This document shows, piece by piece, positions 44,608-52,068 of a stretch of 64,000 bases of DNA (position 1 is its first letter; every line of letters begins with the position of its first letter). The translations under genes and the position numbers were made by a program. The notes beneath the pieces are model-generated. The model ran no database searches, was not told the DNA's origin, and was given only the letters and a program-made list of their open reading frames with translations. This stretch comes from Tildeniella nuda ZEHNDER 1965/U140 (GTDB lineage: Bacteria; Cyanobacteriota; Cyanobacteriia; Leptolyngbyales; Leptolyngbyaceae). Where the stretch lies: assembly GCA_019358895.1 (NCBI GenBank), contig JAHHIG010000001.1, positions 660,427 to 724,426 of the forward strand, given 5' to 3'.

Positions 44608-44972
44608 TTTTTGGTTTTGTGCAGAATCGGGAGGCAATTGTGCAGCTTGCGATTATTGGTGATCAGCAAAAGCAGCAAGGGATTCGCGCCGTCATGGACA
44701 CGGGCTTTACGGGAAGCTTGACGCTGCCGCCAACCATAATTGCGGCTCTAGCGTTGACTTGGTTTACACAGCAGGAAGGGTTTCTGGGTGATGGGAGTCG
44801 CAGAACCTTTGATGTCTATCGTGGAACAGTTATCTGGAACGGTCAGCTTCGGGCGATTGAGATCAATGCCTCTGATACGGCACCTTTAGTAGGAATGGCT
44901 TTACTGGAAGGGTTTGAACTCAGGATACAAGCCTATGAAGGTGGCAGTGTGGCAATTCTGCCGATCGCGTAG
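44604..44972 (+). CDS. Retropepsin-like (clan AA) aspartic protease
   Basis: 122 residues. The single catalytic motif is AVMDTGFTGSLTLPP, where DTG is the aspartic-protease triad. A hydrophobic-hydrophobic-Gly motif, PLVGMALLEGF, lies near the C-terminus, as in retropepsins that work as dimers. It is coupled to the upstream small gene and sits in a run of toxin-antitoxin modules. Island repeat D begins at the base after its stop codon. Confidence 0.8.
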   Translation: MIFGFVQNREAIVQLAIIGDQQKQQGIRAVMDTGFTGSLTLPPTIIAALALTWFTQQEGFLGDGSRRTFDVYRGTVIWNGQLRAIEINASDTAPLVGMALLEGFELRIQAYEGGSVAILPIA

Positions 44973-45145
44973 TACGATCGCCGATCTCGTAAGATTGGGC
45001 ACGATGTTTCATGCTTGGTTAAACCCTCCGAGCTTGCGTAAGCCCTCTCTTTGTGAGATACGATCGAAACAAACCTTGAGAGGTTAGGAGATTTTGTAGA
45101 ATGCATTGCTGCAAAGCAAACGCACCCTTATTGGGCATTCTCGAT
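44973..45145 (+). repeat. Island-2 repeat D, copy 5 and fragments
   Basis: 44973-44999 starts TACGATCGCCGATCTCGTAA immediately after the protease stop. 45019-45050 resembles the right end of the 41110 MITE (CTCCGAGCTTGCGTAAG). 45095-45145 has TTTTGTAGAATGCATTGCTG and GCAAAGCAAACGCACC, related to copies 3 and 7. Confidence 0.7.
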
Positions 45146-45257
45146 AAACTGCTACTCAACTACCGAAAACCTAGAATCGCAATAGGGTGAGCAGTGCCCG
45201 TCCGTTGGCTCGTAGAATACTATGAAAGAGTTAACAGTCTTAGTAGGATTCCCAACT

Positions 45258-45473
45258 ATGCTGGCACATCGTATTGAAACAATTATTTCTCAGGATAAAA
45301 CGCTGACCCTGGAAAATCTACCGTTTCATTCTGGCGAACAAGTTGAGGTCATTATTTTGTCTCGATCGCGAAGAGACTCTGGACAAAACCACTATCCTCT
45401 TCGTGGAACCACAATTCAGTACACTGATCCGACCGAACCTGTGGCGCAAGATGACTGGGAAGTTACACGATGA
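45258..45473 (+). CDS. VapB-like antitoxin
   Basis: 71 residues. MLAHRIETIISQDKTLTLEN followed by LPFHSGEQVEVIILSR is a common cyanobacterial antitoxin pattern with a swapped-hairpin-like N-terminus. The C-terminal tail YPLRGTTIQYTDPTEPVAQD is probably the toxin-binding peptide. The ATG at 45258 has AGGA about 10 nt upstream; an earlier ATG (45222) would add an unlikely extension. Overlaps the toxin start by 4 nt. Confidence 0.82.
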   Translation: MLAHRIETIISQDKTLTLENLPFHSGEQVEVIILSRSRRDSGQNHYPLRGTTIQYTDPTEPVAQDDWEVTR

Positions 45474-45862
45474 TTGTACTCGATACTCACATTTGGCTCT
45501 GGTGGGTGCATGGAGATAGCAAGCTTACTCGTGAGTACTATGAGTACATTCAACAACAAGAATCACAGGGGTTAGGAATCAGTGCAATTTCTTGCTGGGA
45601 AGTCGCCAAATTAGTCGAATATGGTCGGTTGACCTTACCCAGTTCTGTAGATGAATGGTTAAACGAAGCTTTAAGTTATCCAGGTGTAAATTTTCTAGAG
45701 TTAACGCCGAAAATTTGCATAGAAGCAACTCAGCTACCAGGATCTTTTCATCGAGATCCTGCTGATCAAATCATCGTTGCAACAGCCAGAGTTCACAATT
45801 GCCCAATTGTAACAGTGGATAGGAAAATTCGAGAGTATTCATACGTCGATTCTCAGCCATAA
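45470..45862 (+). CDS. PIN-domain toxin (VapC family)
   Basis: 130 residues. MIVLDTHIWLWWVHG is the characteristic N-terminus of one PIN subgroup; ISAISCWEVAKLVEYGRL carries the Glu and FHRDPADQIIVATARVH the third acidic cluster. The C-terminal VTVDRKIREYSYVDS is family-typical. Catalytic residues are intact. Coupled by ATGA overlap to the antitoxin. Confidence 0.93.
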   Translation: MIVLDTHIWLWWVHGDSKLTREYYEYIQQQESQGLGISAISCWEVAKLVEYGRLTLPSSVDEWLNEALSYPGVNFLELTPKICIEATQLPGSFHRDPADQIIVATARVHNCPIVTVDRKIREYSYVDSQP

Positions 45863-45864
45863 AG

Positions 45865-46066
45865 TACGATCGCCAAGCTTGTAGGTTAGGTTGAGAAACG
45901 AAACAACTGCTTGGTTGCTCACCTTCATTGCTTCAGCGATCGCTAATCACATTGCTCAAGTACGATCGCCGATCTTGTAAAATGCATTGCCGCAAAGCAA
46001 ACGTACCTAGATTTGCATTCAATCTCTACGATCGCACTGATGCAGGCATTTTTGAATAGGATGAGC
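45865..46066 (+). repeat. Island-2 repeat D copies 6 and 7, plus repeat E copy 1
   Basis: 45865-45945 begins TACGATCGCCAAGCTTGTAG two bases after the toxin stop; 45961-46010 begins TACGATCGCCGATCTTGTAA; 46014-46066 carries CTACGATCGCACTGATGCAG and TTTTTGAATAGGATGAGCG, the first copy of family E. No gene is seen up to 46300; the frame at 46013-46240 is not convincing. Confidence 0.8.
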
Positions 46067-46305
46067 GCTCGTGTTTTGTCTTTCAGTGAGACCGATCGCG
46101 GTTATTGCAGGGTTGCTGGTTTTGCTATCGTTATTAGTGGGCAATGCGATCGCTCATACGTCTTATTTGTGAAAAGACTTTCGAGCAAATCTCGATCGCC
46201 CTCCCGTAAACTAAACGTTTATACTGAGATTGCCCTCTAGTGGTGGCACTGCTTTCCTCTAAGGGTATTGATCATAGCAAAAAGACAAAAAGATGGAGGA
46301 TAGAA

Positions 46306-46503
46306 ATGTCACAGTCTTTTGTATTGGAATATTGGCATGATGAGGGCTGGCTTGTCGGTCGTCTTAGAGGCGTTCCTGGTGTATTTAGCCAGGGTCAAAC
46401 GCTGGACGAACTAGAAGACAACATCCGCGATGCTTATCAACTCATGAATGCAGACGAAGAATCTGCTCCCGCAGACGCTAAGACTAAAGAATTAGTTCTT
46501 TAA
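46306..46503 (+). CDS. hicB: HicB-family antitoxin
   Basis: 65 residues: FVLEYWHDEGWLVGRLRGVP then GVFSQGQTLDELEDNIRDAY and QLMNADEE, the compact HicB fold without a DNA-binding extension. GGAGGA lies 5 nt before the ATG at 46306, which settles the start over the upstream GTG at 46240. Two bases separate it from hicA. Gene order is antitoxin first, as in island 1. Confidence 0.92.
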   Translation: MSQSFVLEYWHDEGWLVGRLRGVPGVFSQGQTLDELEDNIRDAYQLMNADEESAPADAKTKELVL

Positions 46504-46505
46504 GT

Positions 46506-46694
46506 ATGAAGCGCCAGGAGTTTATTCGTGAATTGGAACGTGCAGGATGTGTATTACATCGTCACGGTGCAAAACATGATGTGTATCAAAATCTAGCCAA
46601 TGGCAAGAAAGCTCCAGTGCCACGCCATACAGAGATCAAGAACAGCTTGTGTCGCCTAATTCGCAAACAGCTTGATTTACCAGAATCTAAGTAA
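46506..46694 (+). CDS. hicA: HicA-family toxin
   Basis: 62 residues: MKRQEFIRELERAGCVLHRH GAKHDVYQNL with the catalytic His in RHGAKHDVY, followed by ANGKKAPVPRHTEIKNSLCR. HicA cleaves mRNA and tmRNA. It looks intact. It differs clearly from the HicA at 12309, so the two modules are not recent duplicates. Confidence 0.92.
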   Translation: MKRQEFIRELERAGCVLHRHGAKHDVYQNLANGKKAPVPRHTEIKNSLCRLIRKQLDLPESK

Positions 46695-46709
46695 TGGTTG
46701 TCACGACAG

Positions 46710-46800
46710 ACGATCGCGCTTAAATTTGCACTCAGTTTGTACGATCGCACTGATGCAGACATTTGAATAGGATGGGCGATCGCTCTTATCTTCAAGTGAG
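46710..46800 (+). repeat. Island-2 repeat E, copy 2
   Basis: ACGATCGCGCTTAAATTTGC, then ACGATCGCACTGATGCAGAC and TTTGAATAGGATGGGCGATC. It starts 15 nt after the hicA stop and matches 47576-47650 closely. Confidence 0.88.
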
Positions 46801-46915
46801 AGAGCGATCGTCCAGCTCATCATGGTTCAGCGTTAATACTATGAAACTCAAGCTGGCTACCAATTCTAGTGGCTTGCTATAATGCTTTCAGAACTTGAAC
46901 CCACCTGAAATTCCC

Positions 46916-47128
46916 ATGACATCCCAGCAGCTTGAAGAACGATCGCAACAGCTTGAAGCGCGGGTCGAAGCCTTGGAGGGAGAGTTAGCGCAAATGAAGC
47001 AACTGCTATCTGGGTTCCTTCAGAAAAAAGCGCCCTGGTGGTCAGAAGTTGCGGGTAGTTTTGAAACCGATCCGACCTTTGATGAAGCCGTTCGCCTCGG
47101 ACAAGAATGGCGTAAGTCTGCTGAGTAG
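46916..47128 (+). CDS. VapB-like antitoxin (helical type)
   Basis: 70 residues with an N-terminal coiled coil (SQQLEERSQQLEARVEALEG) and the shared WWSEVAGSFETDPTFDEAVR segment seen in the antitoxin at 43454. The C-terminal RLGQEWRKSAE is probably involved in toxin binding. The ATG at 46916 is used. A 17-nt gap, not an overlap, separates it from the toxin gene. Confidence 0.82.
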   Translation: MTSQQLEERSQQLEARVEALEGELAQMKQLLSGFLQKKAPWWSEVAGSFETDPTFDEAVRLGQEWRKSAE

Positions 47129-47145
47129 ATCCTTGAAACTCCATA

Positions 47146-47559
47146 ATGTACATTCTTGATACCGATCATCTCAGCCTTATTCAACGGAACGGACAAGAAG
47201 GAAAGCAAATCTTGTCACGTCTCGTAACGATTGAAGAGCTTGAAGTTGTGGTAACTGTGATTACCTACGAGGAGCAAGTCAGAGGGCGGCTAGCTGTTTT
47301 ATCCAAGACAAAAACCCTGGATGAACAAGTTATTGCTTATCAAGGATTACAGAAACTTGCAGCGGACTATCAAACCATTGTCATTGCCCCTTTTCACCAT
47401 ACAGCCGCTCTAGAGCATCAACGCTTACGAAAAACGTATCCGCGTCTAGGAAATATGGATCTAAAGATTGCCGCGATCGCTCTCACCAATAACGCAACTC
47501 TGCTCACCCGCAATGTGTCAGATTTTAGGCAAATCGTAGAACTACGAATCGAAGATTGA
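47146..47559 (+). CDS. PIN-domain toxin (VapC family)
   Basis: 137 residues. MYILDTDHLSLIQRNG holds the first acidic residues, TVITYEEQVRGRLAVL the Glu, GNMDLKIAAIALTNNATLLT the third Asp and RNVSDFRQI the fourth. It is the same subgroup as the toxin at 43666, and their antitoxins are also alike, pointing to an old duplication within the island. Catalytic residues intact. Confidence 0.93.
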   Translation: MYILDTDHLSLIQRNGQEGKQILSRLVTIEELEVVVTVITYEEQVRGRLAVLSKTKTLDEQVIAYQGLQKLAADYQTIVIAPFHHTAALEHQRLRKTYPRLGNMDLKIAAIALTNNATLLTRNVSDFRQIVELRIED

Positions 47560-47575
47560 TCAGTAGTACAATTAA

Positions 47576-47650
47576 ACGATCGCGCTTAGATTTACACTCA
47601 ATCTGCACGATCGCACTGATGCAGACATTTGAATAGGATGGGCGATCGCA
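47576..47650 (+). repeat. Island-2 repeat E, copy 3
   Basis: ACGATCGCGCTTAGATTTAC, GCACGATCGCACTGATGCAG and ATTTGAATAGGATGGGCGAT, starting 16 nt after the VapC stop. Nearly identical to copy 2. Confidence 0.88.
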
Positions 47651-47796
47651 GCAGCCGTTGCTCAACCTTGCAATCGCTGATGCTTTGTCTCAGTTAGCTT
47701 TTGAAGCGTCTGAACACTGGCATAAGACGTACAGCCGTTTTTGCCAACGCAGCAGCGATAAGATGAGATTAGTGATCTATTGGGTTCGTTGGTTCG

Positions 47797-48843
47797 ATGC
47801 TCTCCCTTTCTCCTACCCTCAAAGAACGTCTTTCTACGCCACTAAGGATTGGACACTTTGAGGTGAACAGTCGTGTGTTGCAGTCGCCCCTCTCAGGCGT
47901 AACCGATCTCGTGTTTCGACGGTTGGTGCGTCGTCATGCGCCAGAGTCGATGATGTATACCGAGATGGTGAACGCAACGGGGCTGCATTACGTGAAGGAA
48001 CTGCCCATCATTATGGAGGTCGACCCTAACGAGCGCCCCATCAGCATTCAGTTGTTTGATTGCCGTCCTGACTTTCTGGCAGAAGCGGCGCAAATGGCGG
48101 TGGCAGAAGGAGCTGACACCGTGGATATTAACATGGGCTGTCCGGTGAACAAGATTACCAAAAATGGAGGTGGTTCTTCACTGTTGCGCGATCCAGAGAC
48201 AGCAGAGGCGATCGTCCGTTCCGTTACCAAAGCCGTGGATGTGCCTGTCACCGTCAAAACTCGCATTGGCTGGACAGATCAGGAAATCACGATCTTGGAT
48301 TTTGCCAAACGGATGGAAGATGCAGGCGCACAGATGATTACGGTGCATGGACGGACGCGATCGCAGGGCTACAACGGCAACGCCAAGTGGGAATGGATTG
48401 CGAAGGTGAAAGAGATCCTATCGATTCCCGTGATTGCCAATGGCGATATTTTCTCTGTAGAAGCGGCGGTGAATTGCCTGGAGCAAACCGGAGCCGATGG
48501 CGTGATGTGTTCGCGTGGGACGATGGGCTATCCGTTTTTGGTGGGTGAAGTCGATCAGTTTCTGAAGACTGGCATCTTGAAACCAACGCCAAGTGCTATC
48601 GATCGCCTCCAATGTGCGCGTGAGCATTTGTACATGCTGTGGGAATACAAGGGCGATCGCGGAGTGCGTCAGGCACGCAAACACATGACCTGGTATGCCA
48701 AAGGGTTTGCTGGAGCGGCTGATCTGCGGGGACAGTTGAGCACGATCGAGAACGTGCAGCAAGGCTTGGATCTCATTGATCGGGCGATCGGGCGACTTAT
48801 GCAAGAGGTAGACGTGGAACAAGTGGAGTTGGCGATCGCTTAA
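47797..48843 (+). CDS. tRNA-dihydrouridine synthase (DusB-like)
   Basis: 348 residues. Dus enzymes reduce uridines in the tRNA D-loop with FMN. Visible are QSPLSGVTDLVFRRLVR (start of the TIM barrel), VDINMGCPVNKITKNGGGSS with the catalytic Cys, TVKTRIGW, and ITVHGRTRSQGYNGNAKWEW. The C-terminal helical domain follows. It closes accessory island 2 on the right. Identity as a Dus is secure; the exact subfamily is not. Confidence 0.95.
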   Translation: MLSLSPTLKERLSTPLRIGHFEVNSRVLQSPLSGVTDLVFRRLVRRHAPESMMYTEMVNATGLHYVKELPIIMEVDPNERPISIQLFDCRPDFLAEAAQMAVAEGADTVDINMGCPVNKITKNGGGSSLLRDPETAEAIVRSVTKAVDVPVTVKTRIGWTDQEITILDFAKRMEDAGAQMITVHGRTRSQGYNGNAKWEWIAKVKEILSIPVIANGDIFSVEAAVNCLEQTGADGVMCSRGTMGYPFLVGEVDQFLKTGILKPTPSAIDRLQCAREHLYMLWEYKGDRGVRQARKHMTWYAKGFAGAADLRGQLSTIENVQQGLDLIDRAIGRLMQEVDVEQVELAIA

Positions 48844-49173
48844 TCCAGCAGACTGGGGTCAATACCAAGCGCATTAAGTTGTTCAGGGGTAAGCGATTAG
48901 AGTTTTTCCACAAGCTGCTGTCGCTTTTGTCGCTCTTGTTCTGTATGCTGCCGTTCTCGTAACACTTCTTGCTGTTCCAGGTCTGCCCGTTCATCGCCCG
49001 TTAGCAAGAGCTGACCCCTCAGCATTCCACCAGCGGAGCCAGGGCAATTCGATATTCTGATAGCGTCCCTGCCAGATGCCGCGCTCAACGCCTAATGGTG
49101 CGATCGGATAGTGCCTGCGATCGTTCGGGTTCATTGGCTGATAACGACTGTTGCGCCGGACATGACTAACCAT
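48840..49173 (-). pseudogene. Degraded C-terminal part of a Uma2-family gene
   Basis: The minus strand reads YPIAPLGVERGIWQGRYQNI, ELPWLRWWN in one frame, then LLLTGDERADLEQQEVLRER in another (a frameshift), and finally QLVEKL, a TAA stop, and SLTPEQLNALGIDPSLLD in the same frame. This is the normal C-terminus of long Uma2 proteins with at least one frameshift and one premature stop. The nuclease core is gone. Its end overlaps the dus stop codon. Confidence 0.8.
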
Positions 49174-49324
49174 TCCAACATATGGAATCAGATGTGCTGA
49201 ATGTTCTCTCCACTATCGCATTCACACCCCAGCGATGCGAATGCCTGAGTCCGTGAATACGTTACTGTGTGTGACTACCTTTCGTCATGGGCACTCTAAG
49301 CCAGATGTATGCAAGGTCATTTCA

Positions 49325-50386
49325 ATGAGTAGCGGCATTTATCTAGTTCAGAACGACAATCAACTCGTTCAAATGAGGGAGTCGCCCTACGAGTCAGAGG
49401 ATTTGCTGCAAGAATTGCTTGCTAAGTATCCAGATCTTCTGGCAGGCGAACAGATGAATAGCGTTGAGCCAAGACGCTGGCTCCTCATTTCTCGTGAGAT
49501 GGGAGTTGATCGTTGGTCAATCGATCACTTATTTCTTGATCAAGATGGTATTCCAACTTTAGTGGAAGTTAAGCGTAGTAGTAATACTGAGATTCGGAGA
49601 GCAGTAGTTGGTCAGATGCTCGACTATGCAGCCAATAGTATTGTTTATTGGTCTGTTGAATCGCTCTGCACACAGTTTGAGAAAAACTGTCAAAGCCAAA
49701 AGATTGACCCAGCGCAAAAAATGGGTGAATTTCTGGGAGAAGATGGTGAGCCAGGACAGTTTTGGGAGAAAGTTGAAACCAACCTCAAAACAGGCAAAAT
49801 CCGGATGGTTTTTGTAGCAGATAAAATCCCTGTAGAACTTCAAAGCATTGTTGAGTTCTTAAATGTACAGATGAGTCCAGCCGAGGTGTTAGCAGTTGAG
49901 ATTAAGCAATACCTTGGTCAAGAACTTAGAACGCTTGTTCCTAGATTAATTGGTCAAACGATAGCGCGGGGGGGATCTTCTGTTTTGCGTGAAACTAAGC
50001 GATGGGATGAAGATTTATTCTTTACTGAACTGGAGATGAGCTGCAGTCTTGATGAGATTAAGACTGGTAGAGCGATACTTGCTTGGGCGCAACGTGAAGT
50101 TGGAAAAATCAAGTGGGGAACAGGTGCAAGATCTGGAACTCTGATTCCAAAGCTTCATCATAATGGTAAAGACCATTCAATCTTTAGATTGTGGACTGTT
50201 GGAGTGATTGAAACTTCCTATTCACAGATGAACTTGAGCAGAACTCAGGAACAGTTTCGTGGGCTTGGAGGCAACGTTACTGAGTACTCTGCAAATATCC
50301 ACCTGTCCCAGTTAGCTGAGGAGGCTAGATTGACACAGTTTTTTGATGTTTGCAGTCAAATTATTCAGGATATTAGAGCTATGTAG
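49325..50386 (+). CDS. PD-(D/E)XK nuclease-superfamily protein
   Basis: 353 residues from the ATG at 49325; an upstream in-frame start at 49235 lies in non-conserved sequence. The N-terminal domain has DLLQELLAKYPDLLAGEQ, then WSIDHLFLDQDGIPTLVEVK with the D..E.K nuclease triad and RRAVVGQMLDYAANS, as in NucS-like or restriction-type nuclease domains. The C-terminal half is not recognised. The gene is locally AT-rich and adjacent to the Uma2 relic. A DNA-processing or defence role is possible, not shown. Confidence 0.7.
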   Translation: MSSGIYLVQNDNQLVQMRESPYESEDLLQELLAKYPDLLAGEQMNSVEPRRWLLISREMGVDRWSIDHLFLDQDGIPTLVEVKRSSNTEIRRAVVGQMLDYAANSIVYWSVESLCTQFEKNCQSQKIDPAQKMGEFLGEDGEPGQFWEKVETNLKTGKIRMVFVADKIPVELQSIVEFLNVQMSPAEVLAVEIKQYLGQELRTLVPRLIGQTIARGGSSVLRETKRWDEDLFFTELEMSCSLDEIKTGRAILAWAQREVGKIKWGTGARSGTLIPKLHHNGKDHSIFRLWTVGVIETSYSQMNLSRTQEQFRGLGGNVTEYSANIHLSQLAEEARLTQFFDVCSQIIQDIRAM

Positions 50387-50435
50387 AACTAGCTGTGAGT
50401 GGTTAGAGTAACTTAAGCAGCGTTCAGGCGAATCG

Positions 50436-51809
50436 ATGATCAGCTACCAGTTTCCTGAAAACTTCCTTTGGGGAGCCGCCACCGCCTCCTATCAAATTGA
50501 AGGGGCGGTAAAAGAAGATGGGCGCAAGCCGAGCGTGTGGGATACCTTTAGCGCTAGACCGGGACGCACGTTGAATGGAGATACGGGTGCCGTCGCCTGC
50601 GATCACTACCACCGTTACGAGAGCGACATAAAGTTGATGGCAGCGTTGGGCATCAAACATTATCGCTTTAGCATTGCCTGGACGCGCATTCTGCCCGATG
50701 GACGGGGAGCTGTCAACGAAGCGGGTGTGGATTTCTATAGACGACTGGTGGACTGTTTGCGCGAGCATGATATTACCCCTCACGCCACTTTGTTTCATTG
50801 GGATAGTCCCCAGGCGCTGGAGGATCGCTACGGCTCCTGGCGCAGTCGGGAAATGGCGCAGGACTATGCGGATTACGTGACGGCAGTGGTGAGTCGGCTG
50901 GGCGATCGCATCACAAACTGGATGACGATCAACGAAATTTCGTGCTTTACCCATCTAGGCTATGCGGTGCATGCTGATCCGCCCCATGCTCCCGGTACGC
51001 GGGTCAAAACCAGCAAAGAGGTTTGGCAAACCTGTCATCACGCAATTTTGGCGCATGGTTTGGGCTGTCAGGCAATTCGAGCCGCCTCGCCTGTTCCATG
51101 TTCGATCGCCCTGGTGGATAATCCTGCCGTGACGGTGCCGATCGTCGAATCAACAGACCACATCACAGCGGCACAAAAAGCGTTTCCGACCTGTTGGGCA
51201 AACGGTGGCATTCTGTACCCAGTGCTGACGGGTGCTTACAGTCCAGCTTTGCTAGAGCAACTGGGACGCGATGCACCAGACATTCGGGCAGGCGATTTAG
51301 CAACGATCCATCAACCCCTGGATGCGTTGGGGCTAAATATCTACACAGGCACTTACGTAAAAGCAGCCGACAATCCTAGCGGTTACGAACTGCTTGACTT
51401 TCGTGACAGCTATCCTCGCCTCAACATGCCCTGGCTCTGGATGCTGCCAGAAGCGCTGTATTGGGGCGTACGCCACGTCAGTGAAACGTTAGGAAGACCC
51501 GATTTGCCCCTCTTCGTCACTGAAAATGGCTGTGCCGCGCAAGATACGGTGAACGCGCAGGGCGAAGTCATCGATTTAGAACGGATTGCCTATCTGCGAC
51601 AGTATCTCAAAGCGGCTCATCGCGCCGTGGCAGAAGGCTATCCCTTACATGGCTATTTTGTTTGGAGCTTGCTGGACAACTTTGAATGGGCGTGGGGGTA
51701 CGATCGCCGTTTCGGCATCACCTACATCGACTATGCTACGCAGCAACGCACCCCAAAAGCTAGCTTTCACTGGTACGCAGAGTGCATTCGGCAGAGACGG
51801 GTGGTTTGA
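50436..51809 (+). CDS. GH1-family beta-glucosidase
   Basis: 457 residues. FLWGAATASYQIEGA, the acid/base Glu167 in TINEISCFTHLG, and the nucleophile Glu363 in FVTENGCAA mark a glycoside hydrolase family 1 enzyme. The family normally has NEP; here it is NEI, an unusual change next to the acid/base residue. Aglycone-site residues WAWGYDRRFGITYIDY are intact. No signal peptide. The TGA stop is followed at once by a 9-bp tandem repeat. Confidence 0.94.
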   Translation: MISYQFPENFLWGAATASYQIEGAVKEDGRKPSVWDTFSARPGRTLNGDTGAVACDHYHRYESDIKLMAALGIKHYRFSIAWTRILPDGRGAVNEAGVDFYRRLVDCLREHDITPHATLFHWDSPQALEDRYGSWRSREMAQDYADYVTAVVSRLGDRITNWMTINEISCFTHLGYAVHADPPHAPGTRVKTSKEVWQTCHHAILAHGLGCQAIRAASPVPCSIALVDNPAVTVPIVESTDHITAAQKAFPTCWANGGILYPVLTGAYSPALLEQLGRDAPDIRAGDLATIHQPLDALGLNIYTGTYVKAADNPSGYELLDFRDSYPRLNMPWLWMLPEALYWGVRHVSETLGRPDLPLFVTENGCAAQDTVNAQGEVIDLERIAYLRQYLKAAHRAVAEGYPLHGYFVWSLLDNFEWAWGYDRRFGITYIDYATQQRTPKASFHWYAECIRQRRVV

Positions 51810-51810
51810 G

Positions 51811-51916
51811 GGGAGGCAGGGGGGAGGCAGGGGAGGCAGGGGAGGCAGGGGAGGCAGGGGAGGCAGGGGAGGCAGGGGAGGCAGGGGAGGCAGGGGAGGC
51901 AGGGGAGGCAGGGGAG
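51811..51916. repeat. 9-bp tandem repeat (GGAGGCAGG), about 11 units
   Basis: It starts one base after the beta-glucosidase stop codon and runs with almost no variation. Because the unit is 9 bp, copy-number change does not alter reading frames. The plus strand would encode GRG or EAG repeats if read through. Confidence 0.95.
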
Positions 51917-52068
51917 AATATAGAGATAAAAGTTATGCAAAGCTCTTTGACACAAAGCCTTTCAGATTCAACGACCGAAGGCGCTACTCAAAAATTCCCT
52001 TGCTCCTCCTGCCCCCTGCCCCTCCTCTGCAAACTCGGCTAAAACCCACTCGTGCTGGAAAACGGCTT

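Noticed and set aside
46013..46240. 75-residue plus-strand frame before hicB
   Set aside because: It is made largely of repeat E and HIP1-rich DNA and shows no domain.
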